The notes: generated from the letters alone by a model not told the origin. Shown: positions 22,969 through 30,507, numbered from the stretch's first letter. The stretch is 30,507 nt of DNA from JBKBRC01 sp046292345 (GCA_046292345.1 JBKBRC010000030.1:1-30507), one strand, 5' to 3'. Program-made: numbers and translations.

Positions 22969-23312
22969 GACGGTTCTGGCGTATGCCGCGCCGCGTCCGT
23001 GTGCGCTGCAATCTCGTCCTCGACCCACGTGTAGGCGGCCATCATGCGGGGGAAGCCGAGCGTGGTCACGGCGACGATGGCGGCGTGGCGCAGCTCGTCT
23101 GCCGAGAAGCCGGCGCCGAGCGCCTTGCGCGCGTGCGCGTGCACGGCCCCCTCGTGCTGCATCCCGATGGCGAGGCCGAGCTTGACCAGGTGCACGCTGC
23201 GCGTGTCGAGCGGTCCGGCGTGCGTGGCGGCGCGGCCGAGGGCCTGATAGGCCTCGCCGACCTCGGGGTGGGCGTCGAGGAAGTGCTGGAACGTGGGGGG
23301 AGGCGCGATCAT
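22965..23312 (-). CDS. AhpD/carboxymuconolactone decarboxylase-like protein without cysteines
   Basis: A 115-residue helical protein of the AhpD-like family (VKLGLAIGMQHEGAVHAHARKAL, then ADELRHAAIVAVTTLGFP). In peroxidase members a C-x2-C-x3-H motif stands where this protein has HEGAVHAH, so the redox cysteines are absent and alkylhydroperoxidase activity is unlikely. Its His residues could still serve another role. It overlaps moeA by four bases and leads the molybdenum cofactor gene run. Its function there is unknown. Confidence 0.85.
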   Translation of the reverse strand: MIAPPPTFQHFLDAHPEVGEAYQALGRAATHAGPLDTRSVHLVKLGLAIGMQHEGAVHAHARKALGAGFSADELRHAAIVAVTTLGFPRMMAAYTWVEDEIAAHTDAARHTPEPS

Positions 23313-23468
23313 CGTGGCGTGGGGATGGGCGGGGGCACGGCAAGGATAGCTGGCGGCTGCCGGCGATGCGCCGCGTGAGGCAGGGCACCGACGAGGAAGG
23401 GCGCGCTGGCAAGCAAGACCCTCGCTCGCCAGGAAGGCCGCCCTCAGGCGAAGGCGCCAGTAGGCGTC

Positions 23469-23509
23469 TGGTTGACGAGGTCGAACGTCAGTAGACGAAG
23501 TAGAACGTC
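23469..23509. repeat. Imperfect 20-bp tandem duplication over the porin stop codon
   Basis: On the minus strand TGACGTTCTACTTCGTCTAC is followed directly by TGACGTTCGACCTCGTCAAC, with four differences. The first copy encodes the last residues of the porin (TFYFVY) and the second begins with its TGA stop. This is the same arrangement as at the glycosyltransferase and Fe-S subunit gene ends. Confidence 0.8.
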
Positions 23510-24624
23510 AGGCGCGGGACGACGTCGGGCGTGCGCGGCCTGGTAGGCGCGATCGTCTCGTCGAGCCCGGTGCGCGCCTGGTAGAGGTTGACCCAGAGGT
23601 TCGGGATGACGTGAACGCGCGGGTGCGGGCGGATGTCGAAGCCGCCGATGAGGAGGTGCTGCCGGTAGAACGCCTCGGGCTCGGTGTAGCCCTTCGCCGC
23701 GTCGAAGTTGAGATCCGGGTCGTAGTAGTCGTAGCGCCCGAAGACGCGCACGCCGAGCGGCGCGCCCGGGACCTCGACAGCCGCAAACGTTGACGTGAGC
23801 AGGCGCACTGCCCGGTCGCCGAGGCCGAGGCCGAGGTCTGCCGGGTTCTCGTCCCACACGCCGGCCACCTCCGCGCCGAAGCGGAACGGCGTCGGCTCGT
23901 AGCCGAAGAAGAACCGCCCGATGCGCGTGGCGCCGTCGCCGCGCCCGACGGGCAGGTAGCTGCCCATCACCTCGACGCTGAGTTTCTGCTCGGGGAGGCG
24001 GTGCGAGAGCGAGCCGTAAAACGCCTTGTAAGGGTTGCGCGCCGGGCGCGTCCCGGAGTTGTTGCCCACCATGACGTGGTAGCGGGTGGCACCGCTCCCG
24101 GGCATCGCGCCGACTATCGAGAGGCCCTGGTCGACGGCCCGTCCGAACCCGCGCTGGTTGAGCGCCTCCTTCTCGACCGAGCGGTAGCCCCACGTCTGCT
24201 CCGGGTGGGCGAACACGGGCGTCGGGATGAGACCGAGGTTGGCGGTGAACGGCATGTCGCCGATGCGGTGCCTCCACGAAAGGTGGCCGAGCTTGATGAA
24301 CGTGCCGTAGCTGCCCCCGGCGAACGTCGTGGCGTCGTTGGCCTCGAGCAGCACGCGCGACGACACGCTGGGGCTGAAGCGGTAGTCGTAGCCGAGGTAG
24401 AGCCGGCGGAGCTCGCCGGCGTGCATGCCCTGCTCGACGTCGGCGTACTGCCCGGACCCCCACGTCTGCTCATCACCGATGAGCTTGATGAAGTAGTCTC
24501 CGAAGATGTAGCCCCACACGTTTCCGGCCGGCTCAGGCGTGGGCTCCGGGGTCTGGGCGAGGACCGGGAGGGCTGCGGGCAGGAAGGCCACGAAGGCGAC
24601 GAGAAGGTGGCGGTGGGCGCTCAT
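23488..24624 (-). CDS. Probable outer membrane beta-barrel porin
   Basis: A 378-residue protein with a cleavable signal peptide (MSAHRHLLVAFVAFLPAALPVLAQ), a Pro/Glu linker, and then alternating amphipathic strands rich in Tyr, Phe and Gly (LYLGYDYRF, GVRVFGRYDYYDPDLN). It ends in the aromatic FYFVY, typical of outer membrane barrels. No specific family or substrate is recognised. The ATG at 24624 begins the signal peptide; the frame upstream adds 26 non-conserved residues. It lies 61 bp after the molybdoenzyme catalytic subunit, so it may admit that enzyme's substrate to the periplasm. Confidence 0.75.
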   Translation of the reverse strand: MSAHRHLLVAFVAFLPAALPVLAQTPEPTPEPAGNVWGYIFGDYFIKLIGDEQTWGSGQYADVEQGMHAGELRRLYLGYDYRFSPSVSSRVLLEANDATTFAGGSYGTFIKLGHLSWRHRIGDMPFTANLGLIPTPVFAHPEQTWGYRSVEKEALNQRGFGRAVDQGLSIVGAMPGSGATRYHVMVGNNSGTRPARNPYKAFYGSLSHRLPEQKLSVEVMGSYLPVGRGDGATRIGRFFFGYEPTPFRFGAEVAGVWDENPADLGLGLGDRAVRLLTSTFAAVEVPGAPLGVRVFGRYDYYDPDLNFDAAKGYTEPEAFYRQHLLIGGFDIRPHPRVHVIPNLWVNLYQARTGLDETIAPTRPRTPDVVPRLTFYFVY

Positions 24625-24685
24625 GGGAAGCCCCGTGGGAGAGGGGCAGCACAGAGTGAAGGATACAGGGCGACGAACTCGCGCG

Positions 24686-27600
24686 CTAGGCGACGAGCTC
24701 ACGCTCGGTGATGCGCTCGAGCCCGACCATGGTGTCGTAGAAGACGGCGCTGGCGCCGACGGGGTCGGTGAGGCAGGTGTTCGTGAGGTGCGGGTCGACG
24801 TCCATCACGGCATTGGCGTGGATGCCGCGGCCGCGCCGCTCGTCGCCGCGGATGCGCTGGTCGTCCACGACCATGTCGCGCGCGCCGTTGCCCCACTGCC
24901 CGAACCCGAGCGAGAACGTGACCAGGCCCGGGCGGACCCCCTCGACGACGCGGAGGCGCCCGGCCACCGGCTTCCGCCCGAGCCCGCTGAGGTCCCACTC
25001 GCCCGCAGGGTTGCTCGGGCTCGTGATCCGGACCAGGTCGCCGTCGGCGAGGCCCATCTCCTGGGCCGTGATCCGGTTGATGAGGATGGCATTCTCGGGG
25101 CTGATGGCGAGCAGCCAGTAGGCCACGTTGGTGCGGCTCTTGGTCTGCGTGCTCTGGCGGTAAGTGCTCAGGTGGAGCGGGTAGCGTGCGTCGCGGTTGA
25201 GCGCCCGGCCGAGCGCGTCGGCCAGCGGCACGTAGCGCGGGAGGCCGGACATCGGCGCGCCCGTCATGCTGCTGCGCGTGCGAGCCGTCTTCTCGTGGTA
25301 GAGCGTGAGCTGGCGGTTGTAGGCGTTGGTCATGCGCTCGCCACGGTAGGTGTCGGCCTCCGTCTGGAAGCGTCCGCCGCGGGCGAGCACGTAGACTACC
25401 TTGCGCCAATAGGCCTCGCCGACGGCGGCGCGCCAGCGCTCGGGGTCGAACGAGTGGCGCGCGATGTGTCGGTGGGAGGCGAGGAAGACGCGCTCCTCCT
25501 CGTCCGTCGCGTCCGGCACCGGCGTCCGGTCGGTGGCGACGTTGGCGACGAGCTTGAGGTAGAAGTGGTCGTAGTGCGTAAGCGGGCGGCCCGGCCCGAG
25601 CCCGTCCGGCCCGAAGCCCGGAAGCTCGAGCCGCTCGGCGAAGGCCATCAGCATCGTCTCGAGCGTGAGCGGCATCTCCTCGCCGTAGACCGTCGCCGTC
25701 TCGACGAGGGGGGTGACGATAGGGTGGCGGATGGGCTGGACGCGCTGCGGCACGGTGCCGTGCGTGCCGTGGAATTCCCAGCGCTCGTAGAACGTGCCGT
25801 CGGGGAAGATGTAGTCCGCGAAGGCGCTCGTCGCGCCGATGGTGATGTCGTTGGCGAGGAAGAGCGGCAGCTTCTCCGTATCGGAGAGGATGGCGTTGAG
25901 CTTGTCGCCGGCCGGGAGCGCGTAGTTGGGCGCGCCCATGTAGAGCAGGAGCGCCTTGACCGGGTACGGGTACTGGTCCCCGATGGAGGGGATCACCTCC
26001 TGGTAGATGTCCGACGCGAGGGGGTACCACGGGCGCCGCGCGGGGTAGCCATCGAAGAGGGTAGACTTCTCGTAGTTGGCCTCGTGGCGGATGAGGGAGA
26101 GGCCAAACGGGACGGCCTTACGCGGGTGCGCGCCGCCGACGGGGGCGGGCAGCCCGGTCAGCGGCTCGAGTTGGCTTGGCGTGCCGGGGGCCTCGCTGGC
26201 GCGGCCCATGTCGAACGGCTGCGCCTCCCCGCCGCCGGTGAGGTTGTACGTGGCCGGCTGCGACATCCCGCCCTTCCAGCCGATGTTGCCGATGAGGGCG
26301 TTGAGCGTCATCCAGGCGGCCACGTTGTAGTAGCCGTTGGTGTGCTGCGAGACGCCGCGGTGGATATCGGCACAGGCCCTCTTGCCGTGGCTGGTGAACT
26401 CCTCGGCGAGCTCGATGAGGTCGCGTTCGCGGACGTCGCAGACCTCGGCCCATTCGGCCATCGTCCGCGTGCGGGCCTCCTCGGCCACGAGCTGGAGCAC
26501 GCTCTTGACGGCGAACCCGCCCACGGTTGTGTCCACGAAGAGGTCGCCGGTGACGGCGGTGGCCTCGTCGGCCGGGGTGACGGCGACGGGGCGGCCGTCC
26601 TGCATCACCACGAACCGGTCGCCGCCGAGACCGGCCTCGGTAGCGCGAAGGTAGTCGCCGGGGGTGCCGTCGTCGGCGATCTTGACGAGCCAGGTGGCCG
26701 TGCTCCAGTTGGGCTCGCCTGCCTCAGTGGCGGCGGCTTTGTTGGCGGCGGCGAGGTAGCGGGCGTCGTAGCGCTCGTTGTCGATCACCCAGCGGATGAG
26801 CGCAAGGGCCATCGCGCCCTCAGTGCCGGGCCGGGCGGGCACCCACTTCCAGGCCTTCCCGCCGAGCTTGCCCATGCGCGGGTCCACGACGGCGAACTTG
26901 AGGCGCCCGTCCACCAGTCCGTCCATGATGCGCGGCGTGCGCAGCGGCGGGCCGTACCCGCCCTCGAAGGCATTGGAGCCGACGAAGATGACGAACTCGG
27001 CGTGACCCACGTCGGCCTGCCAGTAGAACTTCTGCCCGCCGGTCCACTTGCCGTCCTCGTACTGCTCGCTCATCGCCTTGCAGGCGAAGTAGAGCGAGCC
27101 CTGGCAGACGGTCGTGTGGCCGTGGCGGTTGACCGAGCCGAAAGCGTCGCTGACGAAGCGCTGGACGAACTGGCTCCGCCCCCCCTTCATGCGGCCCCAG
27201 TTGAACACGAACTGGTTGTTCTTGGGGCCGAGGTCCGGGTGGTCCGGGTCGATGAGGGTGTGGAGGTGCTCGGCGTGGCGCTCCTTGAACTCGGCGACGG
27301 AGAGCGAGCCGTCCTGGATTGCCTTCACGTCGTCGGCCATGGCACGGGCGACGGCCGGGTCGCGGAGCGCGTAAAGGTCGCGCAGTCCCTCGACGTGGCG
27401 GTCTTCCTCGCCGGGCACGTGCGCGAAGAGGCGCCCGCCGTCTACGACTTCGCGGACGGCCTGCTCGAACGGGATCGAGATCCACTCGCCCGAGCCGCGC
27501 GGGCCGTTCCGCTTGAGGACGCGGCGGATGCGGTAGGGGTCGTAGAGGACCTGAATGCCGGCCTGGCCCTTCGGGCAGATGGCGCCGTCGAGCTTGGCGA

Positions 27601-27922
27601 CGTCGGGGTTGGCGGGGGAGTGCGCGTAGTCAATGTGCGGCGCCATCGTCCACGGGCTGAACGGGCTGCCGTCCACCTTCACCAGTACGCCGTCCGAGAA
27701 CTTGGCCTTGATGGCGCAGCCGGTATTGCAGTTCATGCACGTCGTGTAGACGATGTTTTCGGCCTGCGAGAGCTCGTAGAACGCCTCAGGCGAGAGCGCG
27801 CCGGCCTCGGCGCGGGCGGCCAGGTCGCGCGCGACGGCGAGCGGCCCGGCCACGGCGGCGGCCCCGCCGACGAAGGCGGAGGTGCGGAGAAAGTCGCGGC
27901 GGGAGGGGTTCTGGGCTTTCAT
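24686..27922 (-). CDS. Tat-exported molybdopterin oxidoreductase, catalytic subunit (TtrA/ArrA/PsrA-like)
   Basis: A 1078-residue DMSO-reductase-family enzyme. The Tat signal S-R-R-D-F-L (residues 7-12) leads to the periplasm. A [4Fe-4S] site is formed by C62-x2-C65-x3-C69 and C116 (ICPKGQAG). C273 in TTVCQGS is the likely Mo ligand, as in tetrathionate, polysulfide and arsenate reductases. Later segments NLTGGGEAQPF, DYIFPDGTFYERWE and the C-terminal MGD-binding domain (LAISPENAILINRITA and NAVMDVDPHLTN) are intact. Substrate cannot be decided; sulfur oxyanions or arsenic compounds are candidates. The ATG at 27922 precedes the Tat signal by a few residues. It lies 29 bp after the NrfD-like gene in one operon with its Fe-S and membrane subunits. 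Confidence 0.92.
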   Translation of the reverse strand: MKAQNPSRRDFLRTSAFVGGAAAVAGPLAVARDLAARAEAGALSPEAFYELSQAENIVYTTCMNCNTGCAIKAKFSDGVLVKVDGSPFSPWTMAPHIDYAHSPANPDVAKLDGAICPKGQAGIQVLYDPYRIRRVLKRNGPRGSGEWISIPFEQAVREVVDGGRLFAHVPGEEDRHVEGLRDLYALRDPAVARAMADDVKAIQDGSLSVAEFKERHAEHLHTLIDPDHPDLGPKNNQFVFNWGRMKGGRSQFVQRFVSDAFGSVNRHGHTTVCQGSLYFACKAMSEQYEDGKWTGGQKFYWQADVGHAEFVIFVGSNAFEGGYGPPLRTPRIMDGLVDGRLKFAVVDPRMGKLGGKAWKWVPARPGTEGAMALALIRWVIDNERYDARYLAAANKAAATEAGEPNWSTATWLVKIADDGTPGDYLRATEAGLGGDRFVVMQDGRPVAVTPADEATAVTGDLFVDTTVGGFAVKSVLQLVAEEARTRTMAEWAEVCDVRERDLIELAEEFTSHGKRACADIHRGVSQHTNGYYNVAAWMTLNALIGNIGWKGGMSQPATYNLTGGGEAQPFDMGRASEAPGTPSQLEPLTGLPAPVGGAHPRKAVPFGLSLIRHEANYEKSTLFDGYPARRPWYPLASDIYQEVIPSIGDQYPYPVKALLLYMGAPNYALPAGDKLNAILSDTEKLPLFLANDITIGATSAFADYIFPDGTFYERWEFHGTHGTVPQRVQPIRHPIVTPLVETATVYGEEMPLTLETMLMAFAERLELPGFGPDGLGPGRPLTHYDHFYLKLVANVATDRTPVPDATDEEERVFLASHRHIARHSFDPERWRAAVGEAYWRKVVYVLARGGRFQTEADTYRGERMTNAYNRQLTLYHEKTARTRSSMTGAPMSGLPRYVPLADALGRALNRDARYPLHLSTYRQSTQTKSRTNVAYWLLAISPENAILINRITAQEMGLADGDLVRITSPSNPAGEWDLSGLGRKPVAGRLRVVEGVRPGLVTFSLGFGQWGNGARDMVVDDQRIRGDERRGRGIHANAVMDVDPHLTNTCLTDPVGASAVFYDTMVGLERITERELVA

Positions 27923-27951
27923 CGGAGGAGGACTCGGGAAAGGCGCGGCGG

Positions 27952-29160
27952 CTAGGCGGCGGGGGGAGCGGAGCCGGCCGCGGGCGTCCGGTACGTGCGG
28001 CGGAGGTAGGGCTCGATCACGAACCGGTAGCCGAGGGTGAAGATGGCCAGGGCGAGGCCGGCGGCGAACGCGACGACGAGCCACTCGGTGAGGTCGGGGA
28101 CGTAGTCGAAGGTGAGGCGCGGGTGCCGGAACGCCTCCTTGAGGCCGGCCAGGTCCGGGGTGGGGTAGGCGAGCCCGGGGATGACGATGTTCACCGGGAC
28201 CATCACGAACGTCACCACCATCAGCGCCGCGGCCACGCCGATCGCGCGGAGGTTGCGCGGGAAGAACACGAGCAGCACGAGTGGGACGATGAGGCCGCCG
28301 AAGACGTGCACGCCCCAGAACGTCCATGCGAACGGCCCGAACAGCATCAGGCGGAGCCCTTCGGCGTGCGCGGGCACGTTGGGGTAGGAGATGACGAGCA
28401 GGTTGGCCGCCGCCGCGATCATCCCCACCACGATCCCGGCTGCGAAGAAGCGGCCGAGCCGGACGGCCGTCTCGGCGTAGGCCGGCGTGCCGGCCGTTGG
28501 CGAGAACAGGAGGTGGAGGAGCGTCAGCAGCCCGAGCCCCGCCACGAGCGATGAGATGAAGAACATCAGCGGCAGCACCGAGGCGTTCCAGAACGGCCGC
28601 GCCGCAATCACCCCGAAAAGCCCGCCGATCACCGAGATCAGCACGACCCCGGCCGGAATGCTGATGTAGGTCAGCCAGCGCAGCAGCTCGGGCTTGCCTT
28701 CGCGGTAGGCGAAGAGCTCGCCGACGAGCAGCAGCAGGTACGCCGAGTGGAGCCAGATCATCCACGTCATCAGCGACCCGAAGTTTGGGAAGACGTAGGC
28801 CTTCCAGAACCGGAACGGGTGGCCGAGGTCCATCCCGATGATGACGAGCGCCCCGATGAGGGCCGAGAGCGCGGCCAGGATCACGATCGGCCCCAGCTTG
28901 GCGATCGCCTCGACGCCAAGCACGCGCCGGAGCACGAAGTAGCTCAGGATCATTCCGACCTCGAGCCACACGAGGTAGACGTAGATACCCACCCACAGCC
29001 CCCACGGGACGTAGTTGGTGAGCGCGCCGTGCTGGCCGAACCCGATCACCTGGAGCACGCCGACAGTGCCGACGACCAGGGCTGCCAGCGCAAGCCCGAG
29101 CGAGATGCGGAAGTCGCGCGGACGCTCGAGGCGGAACATGGGATGAAGGGGGGAAGGCAT
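27952..29160 (-). CDS. NrfD/PsrC-type membrane subunit
   Basis: A 402-residue inner membrane protein with about nine or ten helices and no haem-binding pattern, matching NrfD/PsrC/TtrC quinone-interacting subunits. Visible landmarks are GALTNYVPWGLWVGIYVYLV, VIIGMDLGHPFRFWKAYVFP and LMTWMIWLHSAYLLLLVGEL. It anchors the periplasmic Mo and Fe-S subunits and exchanges electrons with the quinone pool. The ATG at 29160 is the natural start. It lies 62 bp after the Fe-S subunit gene, the gap being filled by a tandem repeat, and 29 bp before the catalytic subunit gene. Confidence 0.93.
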   Translation of the reverse strand: MPSPLHPMFRLERPRDFRISLGLALAALVVGTVGVLQVIGFGQHGALTNYVPWGLWVGIYVYLVWLEVGMILSYFVLRRVLGVEAIAKLGPIVILAALSALIGALVIIGMDLGHPFRFWKAYVFPNFGSLMTWMIWLHSAYLLLLVGELFAYREGKPELLRWLTYISIPAGVVLISVIGGLFGVIAARPFWNASVLPLMFFISSLVAGLGLLTLLHLLFSPTAGTPAYAETAVRLGRFFAAGIVVGMIAAAANLLVISYPNVPAHAEGLRLMLFGPFAWTFWGVHVFGGLIVPLVLLVFFPRNLRAIGVAAALMVVTFVMVPVNIVIPGLAYPTPDLAGLKEAFRHPRLTFDYVPDLTEWLVVAFAAGLALAIFTLGYRFVIEPYLRRTYRTPAAGSAPPAA

Positions 29161-29185
29161 CTCAGGGACAGGCTAGGCGGGCGCA

Positions 29186-29233
29186 AGCGCTCAGACGAGG
29201 CAGCGCTCAGACGAGGCAGCGCTCAGACGAGGT
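29186..29233. repeat. 16-bp tandem repeat, three units, over the Fe-S gene stop
   Basis: AGCGCTCAGACGAGGC is repeated three times (29186-29201, 29202-29217, 29218-29233; the last has one change). On the minus strand each unit includes CTCGTCTGA; the upstream-most copy is the real end of the Fe-S subunit gene (LV-stop), and the other two are downstream duplicates carrying the stop. Confidence 0.95.
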
Positions 29234-30296
29234 AGTAGACGCGGGGCTTCGTGCCCATCTCTTCCTTGAGGCGCATCTTGTTGGGACGGCTGATGAGCTG
29301 GGAGACGAGGCTGTCCGGGTCGTTGGCGTCGCCGAAGAACGTGGCGTACCCGATGCACGAGGTGACGCAAGAGGGGAGCATCCCGGCGTCCAGCTTGTGC
29401 GTGCAGAAGTGGCACTTCCGGACGTTCCCGACGGGCGAGGACCGGCCCTCGCGGCTCCAGCGCTCCCCGTACTCGTAGTTGGCGGCTTCCTCGTACGGTT
29501 GCCGGGCCGGCGTGCCGTCGGTGTAGTTGTAGCCGAAGTCGAACGTGCGCGCGTGGTAGGGGCACGCCGTCATGCAGTAGCGACACCCGATGCACCGCGT
29601 ATAGTCCATGTCCACGATGCCGTCGGGGCGCACGAACGTGGCCTTGACGGGGCAGACGGGCACGCAGGGCGGGTTCTCGCACTGCATGCACGGGCGCGGA
29701 ATCGAGCGGGCGGAGACGTTCGGGAACGTCCCGATCTCCTCCTCGATCACCGGCCGGTAGACCACGCCCGGCGGGAGGTGGTTCTCGGCGATGCACGAGA
29801 CGGTGCATGCCCCACAGCCGGTGCACTTCCGGAGGTCGATCACCATCACCCAGCGGCGGTGCTCGATGGGCTTGGCCATCGCCCGCTGAAGCTCCTGCTG
29901 CATGCGAACGATGAGGTGGCGGCCCTCCTCCTCCGAAAACGTCGGCGCCCCGGGGATGGCGACACCGGGTTCGGCGGCGGTCTGCTCGAGGGCGGCGGCC
30001 TCGGCTGTCACGGCGCCCAGGACCTGCCCGGCCGCCAGCCCGCCGAAGAGGGCGAGGGCGTCGCGGAAGAAGCGTCTCCGGAGAACCTGGTCTCCGGCGG
30101 CCGGGTCTCCGCCGAGGCGGTCTTCTCCGCTCTCGAGGCGGTCTTCTCCGCTTTGCGCTGGCGCTGCCGGCGCAGCACACGCGCACGCGCCATCGCAGCC
30201 GCCCTGCAAGCAGGTGGCGGCACTCTCGGGCGGGGGCGCTCCGGGGGGAGAGGCGCCGAGAAGGTCGAGCGGGAGGAACTCGGGAGGGTAGGGCAT
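29223..30296 (-). CDS. Four-cluster ferredoxin-type electron transfer subunit (TtrB/PsrB/NrfC-like)
   Basis: A 357-residue protein with four [4Fe-4S] sites built from C-x2-C-x2-C-x3-C motifs: CTGCGACTVSC (158-168), CMQCENPPCVPVC (203-215), CIGCRYCMTAC (235-245) and the C-terminal C295-x2-C298 with C310 and C314. A Tat-like signal RRRFFRDALALFGG (73-86) suggests export with the catalytic subunit. Unusually it follows a 70-residue N-terminal part with CLQGGCDGACAC and a repeated SGEDRLE unit; the true start may be internal. It carries electrons between the NrfD-like and Mo subunits and is the first gene of that operon. Confidence 0.92.
   Translation of the reverse strand: MPYPPEFLPLDLLGASPPGAPPPESAATCLQGGCDGACACAAPAAPAQSGEDRLESGEDRLGGDPAAGDQVLRRRFFRDALALFGGLAAGQVLGAVTAEAAALEQTAAEPGVAIPGAPTFSEEEGRHLIVRMQQELQRAMAKPIEHRRWVMVIDLRKCTGCGACTVSCIAENHLPPGVVYRPVIEEEIGTFPNVSARSIPRPCMQCENPPCVPVCPVKATFVRPDGIVDMDYTRCIGCRYCMTACPYHARTFDFGYNYTDGTPARQPYEEAANYEYGERWSREGRSSPVGNVRKCHFCTHKLDAGMLPSCVTSCIGYATFFGDANDPDSLVSQLISRPNKMRLKEEMGTKPRVYYLV
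30114..30152. repeat. 18-bp direct repeat, period 21, inside the Fe-S subunit gene
   Basis: GAGGCGGTCTTCTCCGCT occurs at 30114-30131 and 30135-30152. On the minus strand it codes for the doubled SGEDRLE stretch just before the Tat-like signal. Confidence 0.93.
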
Positions 30297-30507
30297 GGGA
30301 GCAGCGTCTCAGGGACGATGCAAGGAAGACGCGTCTGGGAGACCAGTCTGCCATAGAACCCCTGCGGGGAAAGGGCGGGCTTCCGAGTTCCATGGTGTAG
30401 GGCAGGTCCCTGCACGAGTCAGGCCCGCTTGCGCGGCTCAGGCCTGGTGCCGCGTGGCACTCTGCCGCGGGAGAGCGCCCGGCGTAGGGATCCATCACGG
30501 GGGTCCA
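30297..30507. other. Upstream region of the molybdoenzyme operon
   Basis: These 211 bp should contain the operon promoter. I see no clear promoter motif or gene; open frames crossing it are shadows. A short CCCC-TGC-GGGG hairpin lies near 30359-30369. Confidence 0.5.

Noticed and set aside
24539..27955. 1138-codon plus-strand open frame
   Set aside because: It mirrors the molybdoenzyme catalytic gene, which has Tat, Fe-S and Mo-ligand motifs; the plus-strand product has none.
27923..29005. Extension of the molybdoenzyme frame upstream of 27922
   Set aside because: It overlaps the NrfD-like gene in another phase and lacks homology; the Tat signal begins just after 27922.
29191..30498. 435-codon minus-strand frame over the Fe-S subunit gene
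   Set aside because: It is an Arg/Pro-rich shadow; the overlapping frame at 29223-30296 contains all ferredoxin cysteine motifs.

Overview
The window is high-GC bacterial DNA (roughly 70% G+C by eye) on which nearly every gene lacks a Shine-Dalgarno sequence; start codons usually follow C-rich leaders. That, together with the gene families, suggests the Bacteroidota/Rhodothermota side of the tree, perhaps a Rubricoccaceae- or Salinibacter-like organism. This is an inference from style, not a database match. One 100-N assembly gap (3295-3394) shows the sequence is a scaffold.

Layout. 1-1400: two arginine tRNAs on opposite strands around a secreted class A beta-lactamase-like serine hydrolase. 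1902-5792 (minus): a GH130-type glycoside phosphorylase and a GT4 glycosyltransferase with an extra helical C-terminal domain, separated by a 15-bp tandem repeat and the gap. 6209-11017 (plus): a complete phosphate uptake cluster pstS-pstC-pstA-pstB-phoU. 11071-18212 (minus): a tightly packed arsenic resistance operon: arsR, an ArsM-ArsD-AhpD-like triple fusion, a double-headed ArsA ATPase, a small GDCCVxC-type Cys-rich protein, an ACR3 arsenite permease, a small CC/Se-motif protein, a tandem universal stress protein and a metallophosphoesterase. 18213-18956: a scrambled stretch with the 5' half of a moaE gene joined to the 3' half of a TauE/SafE-type transporter gene, rich in short tandem repeats. 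18957-23312 (minus): molybdenum cofactor genes (AhpD-like protein, moeA, a mobB-mobA fusion, a THEP1-like NTPase fused to a membrane domain, and a moaD with compensating frameshifts). 23488-30296 (minus): a periplasmic complex-iron-sulfur molybdoenzyme operon (four-cluster Fe-S subunit, NrfD-type membrane subunit, Tat-exported catalytic subunit) ending in a probable outer membrane porin.

How it fits together. The molybdenum cofactor genes sit between a large molybdoenzyme of the tetrathionate/polysulfide/arsenate reductase superfamily and the arsenic operon, so an arsenic-linked respiratory function is possible but not shown. In the ars operon, ArsM would methylate As(III), ArsD would pass As(III) to ArsA, and ArsA would energise efflux through ACR3; three of these activities or their partners are physically fused or overlap translationally. 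The clearest unusual signals are the ArsM-ArsD-AhpD fusion, the moaE/TauE chimera, and repeated 12-25 bp tandem duplications, three of which overlap the stop codon of a gene.
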